A DNA stretch of 64,000 nt from Pseudomonas gingeri. GTDB lineage: Bacteria; Pseudomonadota; Gammaproteobacteria; Pseudomonadales; Pseudomonadaceae. Shown here one piece after another: positions 36,422 to 45,350 of this stretch. Position numbers and translations under genes: made by a program. Every line of letters starts with the position of its first letter. Position 1 is the first letter of the stretch. Where the stretch lies: contig NZ_JACAPR010000001.1 of the NCBI RefSeq assembly GCF_013385635.1, positions 228,677 through 292,676 on the forward strand. The letters run 5' to 3'. The notes beneath the pieces are model-generated. The model had not been told where the DNA came from and made no database searches. It worked only from the letters and a program-made list of their open reading frames with translations.

Positions 36422-37221
36422 GCGCCTATTCCCTGCGCGGTTTGCACTGGTTCCAGGCGCTGGCGGCGCAGGCCGTTGAAGTGTCCGGCCTGCCACCTTC
36501 ATTGAAAGTCGCCGACGGCCGGCTCGGCGACCAGCCGGTACGTTTTCTGGCGGTCGTGGCCGACCCGGCCAATCGATTTGCCCGCGCCCGCAATGGCGAG
36601 GTCGGATTGCTGGAAGGTTGGGGCCTGGCCAAGGCCGTGGACGAAGTGATCGAGGCCGACAGCGGCCGTGCGGACAAGCGTGCCCTGATCGCCATTGTCG
36701 ATGTGCCGAGCCAGGCTTACGGGCGTCGTGAAGAAGCCCTGGGTATTCACCAGGCCCTGGCCGGAGCGGCGGACAGTTATGCCCGCGCCCGTCTGGCCGG
36801 GCATGCGGTGATCGCGCTGCTGGTGGGCAAGGCGATGTCCGGGGCATTTCTCGCCCACGGCTACCAGGCCAACCGGCTGATCGCCCTGCGTGATCCGGGT
36901 GTGATGGTGCATGCCATGGGCAAGGCGTCGGCGGCACGGGTAACCCTGCGCAGCGTCGAGGAACTGGAAGCCCTGGCCGCCAGTGTGCCGCCGATGGCCT
37001 ATGACATCGACAGCTACGCCAGCCTCGGACTGCTGTGGAAAACCCTCGGTGTTGAGCAGATCGAACAGCCTGGCGCGGCCGACCTGGCGCAGGTCGAGGA
37101 TTGCCTGGTCGAAGCTATCCATGATGTGGCGGCCAGGGGCACTGATTTGAGTGGTCGTCTGGGGGCGGGCAATCGGGCGGCGTCCAGTCGGGTCCGGCAG
37201 CTGTTGCGCGAGCAGTGGTGA
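36418..37221 (+). CDS. mdcE: Malonate decarboxylase gamma subunit MdcE
   Basis: A 267-residue partner of MdcD with the same fold. It contains ALIAIVDVPSQAYGRREEAL, VIALLVGKAMSGAFLAHGYQ and LIALRDPGVMVHAMGK, typical of MdcE. MdcD and MdcE together form the decarboxylase active site. Its ATG overlaps the mdcD stop (ATGA). Confidence 0.96.
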   Translation: MSAYSLRGLHWFQALAAQAVEVSGLPPSLKVADGRLGDQPVRFLAVVADPANRFARARNGEVGLLEGWGLAKAVDEVIEADSGRADKRALIAIVDVPSQAYGRREEALGIHQALAGAADSYARARLAGHAVIALLVGKAMSGAFLAHGYQANRLIALRDPGVMVHAMGKASAARVTLRSVEELEALAASVPPMAYDIDSYASLGLLWKTLGVEQIEQPGAADLAQVEDCLVEAIHDVAARGTDLSGRLGAGNRAASSRVRQLLREQW

Positions 37222-37227
37222 ACGGCG

Positions 37228-37857
37228 ATGCGCGCTGACGACGACTTTCTCCCCCACGACCTGCTCTGGGGGCTGACCCCGGCGCAGTTGCCGGACGATG
37301 CGCCGGCCTGGGTGAGCGAGGCGCTGAGTCTCGGCCAGCCGGTGGTGGTGCGCCGGGCACTGACGGCAGCGGAGCAACTGCCGGTGGGCATACGCGGGGC
37401 TTTGCGTGAGCAACGTTTCGCCACGCTGATGCCGCGGGCGCTGGTCGAGCGTCGTGTCTCGCCCGAAGCGCTTATCGATATTGAAATCGGCGTGCAAGGC
37501 TGGCCGGCCTTGCAGGCACTGCATTACCTGCGGCCCTTGCTGAACGCTTCGGGCCTGGCCTGGGGTGTCAGCGGCAGTGCCGGTTTCGAATTGGCCACCG
37601 GTTTGCCGACCCTGCATCAATACAGCGACCTGGATCTGATCCTGCGTGCACCGCAAGCGCTGCCGCGCCGGCAGGCCGCTGGCCTGTTGCGGCAACTCGA
37701 CAATCCGTTCTGCCGCGTCGACCTGCAAGTGCAGACGCCACACGGCGCGGTGGCACTGGCGGAGTGGGCGGGCACGGCACGCCGGGTCCTGCTCAAGCGG
37801 GCCGAGGGTGCGCTATTGGTACTCGATCCCTGGACTGTCCAGGAGTGGGCGGCATGA
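37228..37857 (+). CDS. mdcG: Phosphoribosyl-dephospho-CoA transferase MdcG (holo-ACP synthase)
   Basis: A 209-residue nucleotidyltransferase-like enzyme that attaches the prosthetic group to Ser25 of MdcC. The catalytic region is WGVSGSAGFELATGL followed by the metal-binding SDLDLIL. The family is about 200-210 residues, so the gene is complete. It starts 6 bp after mdcE and overlaps mdcH by four bases. Confidence 0.94.
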   Translation: MRADDDFLPHDLLWGLTPAQLPDDAPAWVSEALSLGQPVVVRRALTAAEQLPVGIRGALREQRFATLMPRALVERRVSPEALIDIEIGVQGWPALQALHYLRPLLNASGLAWGVSGSAGFELATGLPTLHQYSDLDLILRAPQALPRRQAAGLLRQLDNPFCRVDLQVQTPHGAVALAEWAGTARRVLLKRAEGALLVLDPWTVQEWAA

Positions 37858-38783
37858 GCAGCCTGCTGGTGTTTCCCGGCCAGGGCGCACAACAGCCCGG
37901 CATGTTGCAGCGTCTGCCCGACGCGGCTGTCGTCCACGATTGCTTGCGCGAAGCCGGCGATGTATTGGGCGAGGATGTCCGCGCGTTGGATACACCACAG
38001 GCCCTGGCGTCGACCCGTGCGGTCCAGCTCTGCCTGCTGGTCGCCGGGGTGGCCGCTGCCCGGTTGTTGCTGGAGAACACCGCGCCGCCGATCCATGTCG
38101 CCGGCCTGTCCATCGGCGCTTACCCGGCGGCGGTAGTGGCCGGGTCGCTGGATTTCGACGATGCCGTGCGGCTGGTGAGCCTGCGTGGCGAGCTGATGCA
38201 ACAGGCTTATCCACAGGGCTATGGCATGACCGCCTTGATCGGGTTGGAACTGGCGGCTGTGGATAAGTTATTGGCCCGGGTACACAGCGAGCGCACGCCG
38301 GTCTACCTGGCGAATATCAACGCCGATAACCAATGCGTGATCGCCGGCAGCGAAGCGGGCATGACCGCGTTGGTCGCATTGATGAGAAAGGACGGCGCGG
38401 CGCGGCGCCTGGCGGTCAGCGTGCCCTCCCATTGCCCGTTGCTGGACGAACCGGCCCGGGTATTGGCCGCCGCGTTCGCCAGGGTGTCGCTGCGGGCACC
38501 GCGCCTGGGTTACCTCAGTGGCAGCAGCGCGCGGTTGCTGCGCACTGCCGAACAGCTTCGCGATGACCTGGCGTTCAACATGTGCCGGGTCGTCGACTGG
38601 CGCGGGACCGTGCAAAGCGCCTATGAGCGCGGCGCCCGCCTGCAGATCGAACTGCCACCGGGTTCGGTGCTCACCGGTCTGGCGCGCCGGGTGTTTGAGC
38701 AAGGCACCGTTATTGCCTTCGACGGTGCCCGGCTGGACAGCCTCAAGGCGCTGATGGATGAGGAGGGACGCCGTCACCGATAA
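37854..38783 (+). CDS. mdcH: Malonate decarboxylase epsilon subunit MdcH (malonyl transacylase)
   Basis: A 309-residue FabD-like acyltransferase that loads malonate from malonyl-CoA onto MdcC to start the catalytic cycle. It begins LLVFPGQGAQQPGML. The nucleophile is S86 in HVAGLSIGAYPAA, and the catalytic histidine is in VSVPSHCPLLDEPA. The start MSSLLVFPGQ overlaps the mdcG stop (ATGA); the longer open frame into mdcG is rejected. Confidence 0.95.
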   Translation: MSSLLVFPGQGAQQPGMLQRLPDAAVVHDCLREAGDVLGEDVRALDTPQALASTRAVQLCLLVAGVAAARLLLENTAPPIHVAGLSIGAYPAAVVAGSLDFDDAVRLVSLRGELMQQAYPQGYGMTALIGLELAAVDKLLARVHSERTPVYLANINADNQCVIAGSEAGMTALVALMRKDGAARRLAVSVPSHCPLLDEPARVLAAAFARVSLRAPRLGYLSGSSARLLRTAEQLRDDLAFNMCRVVDWRGTVQSAYERGARLQIELPPGSVLTGLARRVFEQGTVIAFDGARLDSLKALMDEEGRRHR

Positions 38784-38848
38784 ACACCGGCTGCTGCTTC
38801 GAAGGACAAAAACAACAACTTCGACAACGCGATGCGAGGACAACAAGA

Positions 38849-39265
38849 ATGATTATTTACGGTGTGGCGCTGTTGGCGATCTGTACGCTGGCAGGGGTGA
38901 TTCTGGGTGACATGCTGGGCGTGTTGCTGGGGGTGAAATCCAATGTCGGCGGGGTCGGGATCGCGATGATCCTGCTGATCTGCGCGCGGCTGTGGATGCA
39001 CAAGCGCGGCGGCATGACCAGGGACTGCGAGATGGGCGTGGGTTTCTGGGGCGCCATGTACATTCCGGTGGTGGTCGCCATGGCCGCCAACCAGAACGTG
39101 GTCACGGCGCTGCACGGCGGGCCGGTGGCGGTGTTGGCGGCGATCGGTTCGGTGGTGCTCTGCGGTTGCACCATTGCCCTGATCAGCCGGACCCACAAGG
39201 GCGAGCCGCTGCCGGATGAACCGGCGGATATCGTGCCGGCCGCTCCTGTCGCGGGAGGTCGCTGA
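38849..39265 (+). CDS. madL: Malonate transporter subunit MadL
   Basis: A 138-residue membrane protein with four hydrophobic segments (MIIYGVALLAICTLAGVILG; VGGVGIAMILLICARLW; MYIPVVVAMAANQNVV; VLAAIGSVVLCGCTIALIS). With MadM it forms a two-subunit malonate:Na+ symporter. It lies 65 bp after mdcH and one base before madM. Also called mdcL. Confidence 0.93.
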   Translation: MIIYGVALLAICTLAGVILGDMLGVLLGVKSNVGGVGIAMILLICARLWMHKRGGMTRDCEMGVGFWGAMYIPVVVAMAANQNVVTALHGGPVAVLAAIGSVVLCGCTIALISRTHKGEPLPDEPADIVPAAPVAGGR

Positions 39266-39266
39266 T

Positions 39267-40031
39267 ATGTGGGATCTCATCGAGAAGGGCCTGGAACACA
39301 ATGGCTTGATCACCGCGTTTGCCTTTGTCGGCGTGGTGATGTGGGTGTCGGTGGTGCTGTCCAAGCGCCTGACCTTTGGCCGGATCCACGGCTCGGCGAT
39401 TGCCATCGTGATCGGCCTGGTGCTGGCCTGGGTCGGCGGTACGCTGACCGGCGGGCAGAAAGGCCTGGCGGATCTGACGCTGTTCTCCGGCATTGGTCTG
39501 ATGGGCGGGGCGATGCTGCGGGACTTCGCCATCGTTGCCACGGCCTTTGAAGTGCAGGCCACCGAGGCCAGGAAGGCCGGGTTGATCGGTGCGCTGGCGC
39601 TGCTGCTGGGCACGGTGCTGCCGTTTATCGTCGGGGCGAGCATGGCCTGGGCCTTCGGTTATCGCGATGCGGTGAGCATGACCACCATCGGTGCCGGGGC
39701 GGTGACCTATATCGTCGGGCCGGTGACCGGTGCGGCGATTGGCGCGAGTTCCGATGTGGTGGCGCTGTCGATCGCGACGGGGTTGATCAAGGCGATCATG
39801 GTGATGGTCGGCACGCCGGTGGCGGCGCGCTGGATGGGTCTCGACAACCCGCGCTCGGCGATGGTCTTCGGTGGCCTGGCCGGTACGGTCAGTGGCGTGA
39901 CCGCAGGCCTGGCGGCGACGGATCGGCGGCTGGTGCCCTATGGCGCGCTGACGGCGACCTTCCACACCGGGCTGGGCTGCCTGCTCGGGCCTTCGGTGCT
40001 GTTCTTCATCGTGCGCGGCCTGGTGGGCTGA
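39267..40031 (+). CDS. madM: Malonate transporter subunit MadM
   Basis: A 254-residue membrane protein, the larger subunit of the MadLM malonate symporter, with about eight to nine membrane helices. It contains ITAFAFVGVVMWVSVVLSKR, DLTLFSGIGLMGGAMLRDFA and TTIGAGAVTYIVGPVTGAAI. MWDLIEKGLEHNG is chosen as the start because it begins one base after madL with GGAGG just ahead; the open frame from 39216 overlaps madL. Its stop is only 4 bp from the convergent mdcR stop, with no room for a terminator between them. Confidence 0.94.
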   Translation: MWDLIEKGLEHNGLITAFAFVGVVMWVSVVLSKRLTFGRIHGSAIAIVIGLVLAWVGGTLTGGQKGLADLTLFSGIGLMGGAMLRDFAIVATAFEVQATEARKAGLIGALALLLGTVLPFIVGASMAWAFGYRDAVSMTTIGAGAVTYIVGPVTGAAIGASSDVVALSIATGLIKAIMVMVGTPVAARWMGLDNPRSAMVFGGLAGTVSGVTAGLAATDRRLVPYGALTATFHTGLGCLLGPSVLFFIVRGLVG

Positions 40032-40035
40032 GCCG

Positions 40036-40950
40036 TCAATTCAACCTGTTGGCATACATGCGGCATTCCGCGAGGAGTGCCAGCAGGTTGGGATCACGCT
40101 CCTTGGCCTTGAGAAACACCACGCCGATATGCTGTTGCAGGTGATAACGCGCCTGCAGCGGGATCAGCTTCACCCGGTTCTCGTACACCGCGGCGATCCG
40201 CCCCGGCAGCAGGGCGTAACCGACGCCGGAGCTGACCATGCTCAGCAGGGTGAAGATATCGTTGACCTGCATCGCCACCTTCGGCTCGAACCCCGCCTGC
40301 TCGAATACCCGATTGCCGTCGCGGTGGGTGGCGAAGCCCTGGGTCAGGGTGATGAAGGTCATGTCCTTCAGGTCGGCCAGGTCGACCTCGTCCTGCTGGG
40401 CGAAGGGCGAGTCGGCGGGTGTCGCGAGGAAAATATCGTCGGCGAACAGCGGCAGGTGCTCGCAGTCCGGATCGTTGGTGGTGTCGTCCAGCGACACCAG
40501 GATCGCGTCCACTTCCATGTTCTTGAGCTTGTACAGCAGGTCGAAGTTCGAGCCCAGGATCAGGTCGATATTCAGCTCGCTGCGGCGGATCTTCAGGCCC
40601 ATGATCAGTTGCGGTACGGTTTTCACCGTCAGCGAATAGAGCGAGCCGAGCTTGAAGCGTTCGGCGGAGAACCCGGCGGCCTCCCGGGTCATGCGCACGC
40701 TTTCGACCACGTCCTGGATCAGCTTCTGCGCGCGTTCTTCCAGCACATAGGCGCTCTCCAGCGGTGTCAGGTTGCGCCCCTCATGCTTGAACAACGGGCA
40801 ACGCAGGGCGCTTTCCAGGGAGTGGATGGCCCGGTGCACGCTGACGTTGCTGGTCTGCAACTCGGCCGCCGCCCGCGCCAGGTTGCCGGTGCGCATGAAG
40901 GCCAGGAACACTTCCAGCTTTTTCAGGGTCAGCTCTTCGTCGATCAGCAT
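40036..40950 (-). CDS. mdcR: LysR-type regulator MdcR
   Basis: A 304-residue LysR regulator. The N-terminal helix-turn-helix is LEVFLAFMRTGNLARAAAEL with SNVSVHRAIHSLE, followed by a substrate-binding domain starting near residue 95. Its convergent position after madM is the usual arrangement for MdcR, the activator of malonate decarboxylase operons responding to malonate. It lies 64 bp downstream of the chromate-transporter pair on the same strand, so it could be read from that promoter as well. Confidence 0.92.
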   Translation of the reverse strand: MLIDEELTLKKLEVFLAFMRTGNLARAAAELQTSNVSVHRAIHSLESALRCPLFKHEGRNLTPLESAYVLEERAQKLIQDVVESVRMTREAAGFSAERFKLGSLYSLTVKTVPQLIMGLKIRRSELNIDLILGSNFDLLYKLKNMEVDAILVSLDDTTNDPDCEHLPLFADDIFLATPADSPFAQQDEVDLADLKDMTFITLTQGFATHRDGNRVFEQAGFEPKVAMQVNDIFTLLSMVSSGVGYALLPGRIAAVYENRVKLIPLQARYHLQQHIGVVFLKAKERDPNLLALLAECRMYANRLN

Positions 40951-41014
40951 GGCGCGGGCTCTTTTTCGAATGCCTCGATTGTGCCCAAGTCCCGGGGTTT
41001 TGGCTGGAGCTTTT

Positions 41015-41557
41015 TCAGAACCAGTTGGCTCCCAGGGTACTGCTCAGCAAGCCAAGGGCGACGCCGGCGATGATCAGCCAGATGGCATTGACCCGGCTGA
41101 AATACACCACGGCGGCGCTGACCAGTGTCAGCAGCAGGCTCAAGGTGCTGGTTTCCATGCTGCGGATCAGGATGTAGCTGGCGGCGAGGATCAGCCCCAC
41201 CGAGATCGGCAGCAGGGCGCGCTTGATCCGCTGCACCCACGCTGTCCCGGTGTGTTTTTCCAGCCAGCCGGCACCGAACCAGGTCAGCATCGAGCACGGC
41301 AGCAGCTTGGCCGCCAGGGCGACCATGGCCCCGGGCAGGCCGGCCGCCTGCTGGCCGATAAACACCAGGAACATGCCGTTGGGCCCGGGCAATGCCTGGG
41401 ACAGGGCGAAGAAGGCGACGAACTGGGCGTCGCTGATCCAGTTCATCTGGGTCACGGTGTAGCGGTGGATGTCGCCCAGGGCCACGGTGTTGCCGCCGAT
41501 GGCCATCAACGACCAGAGCGCGCATTGGATCATCAGGTGGAACAGTACGGTCTGCAT
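41015..41557 (-). CDS. Chromate transporter, second short ChrA subunit
   Basis: A 180-residue single-CHR-domain membrane protein with about five to six helices. The CHR signature is ALPGPNGMFLVFIGQQAAGLPG. Short ChrA proteins are made in pairs with opposite topology and act together in chromate or other oxyanion transport. It begins 3 bp after its partner's stop. The natural substrate is not known for most such pairs. Confidence 0.88.
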   Translation of the reverse strand: MQTVLFHLMIQCALWSLMAIGGNTVALGDIHRYTVTQMNWISDAQFVAFFALSQALPGPNGMFLVFIGQQAAGLPGAMVALAAKLLPCSMLTWFGAGWLEKHTGTAWVQRIKRALLPISVGLILAASYILIRSMETSTLSLLLTLVSAAVVYFSRVNAIWLIIAGVALGLLSSTLGANWF

Positions 41558-41560
41558 GGC

Positions 41561-42127
41561 TCAGGCTCGCTTGTCGACAAAACGCAGGGCAATCGACAGC
41601 GGGATGCAGATCAGCAGGACGCTCCACAACGGCAGCACCAGCACGCCCATCAGGATAAAGGTCAGGCCGAAGGCGCAGTAGTTGGCGAGGTTGCGCGGCA
41701 TCGCCTTGAGCAGGCGCAGGGTGCTGCCGAGCATCAGCCCGGTGGCGATCGGCATGATGGCGCCGAACACCTGTTGCACCGCGTCGTTGCTCCACCAGCG
41801 GGCATAGGCAAAGCCCGCGAGCACGGTGATGATCGAGGGGAACAGATAGAGCCCGAGCAGCGCCACGCAGGCCCCCGGCAGGCCCTGCTGGCGCCGGCCA
41901 TAGATGATGCTGACGTTGCCGATATTCGGTCCCGGGAAAAACTGGCCGGTGGTCAGCAGTTCGTTGAAGCCCTGTTCGTCGACCCAGCGTCGCCGGTCGA
42001 CCATCATCTGCCGGGCCCAGGGCATCACGCCGCCGAAACCGAACAGGCCGACCATGGCGAAGTTGTAGAAGAGTTGCCAGAGGTTGGGCGAAGGGGCGAG
42101 GGCGGTGGTGGGCGCCGTGGCGGACAT
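41561..42127 (-). CDS. Chromate transporter, first short ChrA subunit
   Basis: A 188-residue CHR-domain membrane protein with the signature FFNFAMVGLFGFGGV-like stretch (here LFYNFAMVGLFGFGGVMPWA) and GQFFPGPNIGNVSIIYGRR. The start MSATAPTT is preferred because AAGGAG lies 7 bases upstream; 39 further in-frame codons upstream have no such site. It forms the two-gene ChrA pair with the gene at 41015-41557. Confidence 0.88.
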   Translation of the reverse strand: MSATAPTTALAPSPNLWQLFYNFAMVGLFGFGGVMPWARQMMVDRRRWVDEQGFNELLTTGQFFPGPNIGNVSIIYGRRQQGLPGACVALLGLYLFPSIITVLAGFAYARWWSNDAVQQVFGAIMPIATGLMLGSTLRLLKAMPRNLANYCAFGLTFILMGVLVLPLWSVLLICIPLSIALRFVDKRA

Positions 42128-42309
42128 CGATGGGCTCCTTGGAACAGGTGGGGGCCGTTGCGGGTTTGGCAGTGGGCCATCAGTAAAACCGGTTCGGGCC
42201 CGGCACACCAGATACCCGTGGAGAAATTGCCGGTCGCCGGGCATTGCATTCCGCGCCGCGAGGCGTGAGCCTAGTGGGCGATGTCCTGATCAACGGAGGT
42301 AGGCGGCAG

Positions 42310-42927
42310 ATGTATCACGGGGAACGATTCAACGCCTGGACCCACCTGGTGGGGGCGGTGCTGGCGTGCATCGGCGCAATCTGGCTGCTGGTGATGGCGA
42401 GCCTGGATGGCAGCCCGTGGAAGATTGTCAGCGTGGCGATCTACGGTGTCACGCTGCTGGCCTTGTACAGTGTGTCGACGGTTTATCACAGTGTGCGCGG
42501 GCGGGCGAAGGTGATCATGCAGAAGGTCGATCACTTGTCGATCTATCTGTTGATTGCCGGCAGTTACACGCCGTTCTGCCTGGTGACCCTGCGCGGCCCT
42601 TGGGGCTGGACCCTGTTCGGTATCGTCTGGGGGCTGGCGGTGATCGGCATGTTGCAGGAGATCAAGCCGCGCTCCGAGGCGCGGGTCCTGTCGATCGTGA
42701 TCTATGCGGTGATGGGCTGGATCGTGCTGGTGGCCATCAAGCCCTTGCTGGCGGCGTTGGGCATGGCCGGTTTTATCTGGCTGGCCACGGGCGGCGCGCT
42801 GTATACGCTGGGGATCATCTTTTTTGCCCTGGATCACCGGCTGCGCCATTCCCATGGGATCTGGCACCTGTTCGTGATCGCCGGCAGTGTCCTGCATTTC
42901 GTGGCGATCTCGTGGTTTGTGATCTGA
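42310..42927 (+). CDS. Hemolysin III / TrhA family membrane protein
   Basis: A 205-residue seven-helix protein of the PAQR/hemolysin III family. It starts MYHGERFNAWTHLVGAVLA and carries the conserved VYHSVRGRAKVIMQKVDHLS and the HGIWHLFVIAGSVLHF metal-binding histidines. E. coli TrhA (YqfA) affects membrane energy and lipid homeostasis; true haemolysin activity is doubtful. GGAGGT lies 9 bases before ATG 42310. Confidence 0.92.
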   Translation: MYHGERFNAWTHLVGAVLACIGAIWLLVMASLDGSPWKIVSVAIYGVTLLALYSVSTVYHSVRGRAKVIMQKVDHLSIYLLIAGSYTPFCLVTLRGPWGWTLFGIVWGLAVIGMLQEIKPRSEARVLSIVIYAVMGWIVLVAIKPLLAALGMAGFIWLATGGALYTLGIIFFALDHRLRHSHGIWHLFVIAGSVLHFVAISWFVI

Positions 42928-42948
42928 CTTCAAGGTCGAGCACAGATC

Positions 42949-43036
42949 CCTGTGGGAGCCGGCTTGCCGGCGATGGCGGCCGCCCGGGCGATGCAGGGCT
43001 CAGGGGCCTCATCGCCGGCAAGCCGGCTCCTACAGG
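42949..43036. repeat. REPIN between trhA and rsmE
   Basis: CCTGTGGGAGCCGGCTTGCC begins at 42949 and its inverted copy ends CCGGCTCCTACAGG at 43036; one pair differs (GTGGGAG/CTCCTAC). GCCGGC family. Confidence 0.9.
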
Positions 43037-43050
43037 TTTTGCGGTGTCTG

Positions 43051-43770
43051 TCAGAAATCGCCCCACAGCTGTTGGGCCACGGCCAGGGCCACCACCGGCG
43101 CGGTTTCGGTGCGCAGGACCCGCGGGCCGAGGCGCGCCGGCAGGTAGCCGGCCTTTGCCGCCTGCTCGACTTCGCTGTCGGACAGGCCACCTTCCGGACC
43201 GATCAGAAACGCCAGGGTGCCCGGTTTCGGGTGGCTGGTCAGCGGTTCGGCCACCGGGTGCAGGACCAGTTTCAGGTCGGCTTCGGTCTGTTTCAGCCAC
43301 TCGCCCAGCAACAGTGGCGGATGGATCACCGGCAGCGTGGAGCGACCGCACTGTTCACAGGCGCTGATCGCGATCTGCCGCCAGTGGGCCAGGCGCTTGT
43401 CGGCGCGTTCATCCTTGAGGCGCACTTCGCAACGCTCGCTGACGATCGGGGTGATGGCGTTGACGCCCAGTTCGGTGGCCTTCTGGATCGCCCAGTCCAT
43501 CCGCTCGCCACGGGACAGGCCCTGACCGAGATGGATGTGCAGCGACGAATCGGCTTGGCCGACGAAGCTTTCGTGCAGTTGGATGCGCACGCGCTTCTTG
43601 CCGACTTCCAGCAGGGTGCCGAGGAATTCGCTGCCCGAGCCGTCGAACACTTGCAGCGCGTCGCCTTCGCTCATGCGCAGCACGCGGCCGATGTAGTGCG
43701 CCTGGGCCTCCGGCAGTTCGTGTTCGCCGAGGCTCAGGGGAGTGTCGATAAAGAAGCGGGACAGGCGCAT
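43051..43770 (-). CDS. rsmE: 16S rRNA (uracil(1498)-N3)-methyltransferase RsmE
   Basis: A 239-residue SPOUT-class methyltransferase. It has an N-terminal PUA-like domain (MRLSRFFIDTPLSLGEHELP, AHYIGRVLRM) and a C-terminal knot with FLIGPEGGLSDSEVEQA and LGPRVLRTETAPVVALA. It methylates U1498 of 16S rRNA. The longer open frame runs into REP DNA and is not used. Confidence 0.95.
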   Translation of the reverse strand: MRLSRFFIDTPLSLGEHELPEAQAHYIGRVLRMSEGDALQVFDGSGSEFLGTLLEVGKKRVRIQLHESFVGQADSSLHIHLGQGLSRGERMDWAIQKATELGVNAITPIVSERCEVRLKDERADKRLAHWRQIAISACEQCGRSTLPVIHPPLLLGEWLKQTEADLKLVLHPVAEPLTSHPKPGTLAFLIGPEGGLSDSEVEQAAKAGYLPARLGPRVLRTETAPVVALAVAQQLWGDF

Positions 43771-43815
43771 GGTGAGTCTCTGAATAACTGAATGATGTTT
43801 TGTCTGGGAGGGGCT

Positions 43816-43905
43816 TTCGCGGGCAAGCCCGCTCCCACAGTGTTCGTGCCTGGCCAAGCGTCCGTGGCACGACCTCGGACCCGTGGGAGCGGGCTTGCCC
43901 GCGAA
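43816..43905. repeat. REPIN between rsmE and bioA
   Basis: TTCGCGGGCAAGCCCGCTCC begins at 43816 and the inverted copy ends in CTTGCCCGCGAA at 43905; the arms match perfectly over 23 bp. Same family as the pair at 1827-1913. Confidence 0.9.
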
Positions 43906-43943
43906 GGCGTCATGGCCGGCCCCGCTGACGTCAAGGCAACACC

Positions 43944-45350
43944 TTAGCCCGGGTCACGAAAATCCGGATGGAAGTTGGCCGGTACCGCCACGCTGACAGT
44001 GCTGCGAGTGGCGATGTCGATGCCTTCGCTGGCGACTTCGGCGAGGAAGTCGATCTGTTCCGGGGTGATCACATAGGGCGGCAGGAAATACACCACGCTG
44101 CCCAGGGGACGCAGCAGGGCGCCGCGTTCCAGCGCGTGCTGGAAGACCTTCAGGCCACGGCGCTCCTGCCACGGATAGGCGGTCTTGCTCGCCTTGTCCT
44201 GGACCATCTCGATGGCCAGGGCCATGCCGGTCTGCCGTACTTCGGCCACATGGGTATGGTCCGCCAGGTGTGCGGTGGCACTGCCCATGCGCCGGGCCAG
44301 GGCCTTGTTGTTCTCGATGACGTTGTCCTGCTCGAAGATATCCAGGGTCGCCAGGGCCGCCGCGCAGGCCAGGGGATTGCCGGTGTAGCTGTGGGAGTGG
44401 AGGAACGCGCGCAGGGTCGGGTAGTCGTCGTAGAAGGCGCTGTACACCTCTTCGGTGGTCAGGCAGGCCGCCAGCGGCAGGTAGCCGCCGGTCAGGGCTT
44501 TCGACAGGCACAGGAAATCCGGGCGGATGCCGGCCTGTTCGCAGGCGAACATGGTTCCGGTACGGCCGAAGCCCACGGCGATTTCATCGTGGATCAGGTG
44601 CACGCCGTAGCGGTCGCAGGCCTCGCGCAGCAGCTTGAGGTAGACCGGATGGTACATGCGCATGCCACCGGCGCCCTGGATCAGCGGCTCGACGATCACG
44701 GCGGCGACGCTGTCGTGATTTTCCGCGAGGGTCTGTTCCATGACCAGGAACATATTGCGCGAATGCTCCTCCCAGCTCATGCCTTCCGGACGCAGGTAGC
44801 AATCCGGGCTCGGCACCTTGATGGTGTCCAGCAGCAGCGCCTTGTAGGTCTCGGTGAACAACGGCACATCGCCCACCGACATCGCCGCCACGGTCTCGCC
44901 GTGATAGCTGTTGGTCAGGGTGACATAGCGCTTCTTTTCCGGCCGGCCGCGGTTGAGCCAGTAGTGAAAGCTCATCTTCAATGCGACTTCGATGCAGGAC
45001 GAACCGTTGTCGGCGTAGAAGCAGCGGGTCAGGCCTTCGGGCGTCATCTTCACCAGGCGCTCGGACAACTCGATCACCGGCTGGTGGCTGAAGCCGGCGA
45101 GGATCACGTGCTCCAGTTGATCGACCTGGTCCTTGATGCGCTGGTTGATCCGCGGGTTGCAGTGGCCGAACACGTTGACCCACCACGAGCTCACGGCGTC
45201 GAGATAGCGTTTGCCGTCGAAGTCTTCCAGCCAGACGCCTTCACCGCGTCTGATCGGGATCAGCGGCAGCAGTTCGTGATCTTTCATCTGGGTGCAGGGG
45301 TGCCACACGACCTCGAGGTCGCGTTTCATCCACTGGTTGTTCAGGCTCAT
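43944..45350 (-). CDS. bioA: Adenosylmethionine-8-amino-7-oxononanoate aminotransferase
   Basis: A 468-residue class III PLP aminotransferase of biotin synthesis that uses SAM as amino donor. N-terminal WHPCTQMKDHELLPL is characteristic. The cofactor region includes YADNGSSCIEVALKM, LIHDEIAVGFGRTGTMF and the PLP lysine in LCLSKALTGGYLPLA. The start MSLNNQWMKRDLEVVWHP is chosen by alignment; the frame is open 28 codons upstream. The C-terminal tail (about 30 residues) is slightly longer than in E. coli BioA. It is separated from the other bio genes. Confidence 0.96.
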   Translation of the reverse strand: MSLNNQWMKRDLEVVWHPCTQMKDHELLPLIPIRRGEGVWLEDFDGKRYLDAVSSWWVNVFGHCNPRINQRIKDQVDQLEHVILAGFSHQPVIELSERLVKMTPEGLTRCFYADNGSSCIEVALKMSFHYWLNRGRPEKKRYVTLTNSYHGETVAAMSVGDVPLFTETYKALLLDTIKVPSPDCYLRPEGMSWEEHSRNMFLVMEQTLAENHDSVAAVIVEPLIQGAGGMRMYHPVYLKLLREACDRYGVHLIHDEIAVGFGRTGTMFACEQAGIRPDFLCLSKALTGGYLPLAACLTTEEVYSAFYDDYPTLRAFLHSHSYTGNPLACAAALATLDIFEQDNVIENNKALARRMGSATAHLADHTHVAEVRQTGMALAIEMVQDKASKTAYPWQERRGLKVFQHALERGALLRPLGSVVYFLPPYVITPEQIDFLAEVASEGIDIATRSTVSVAVPANFHPDFRDPG

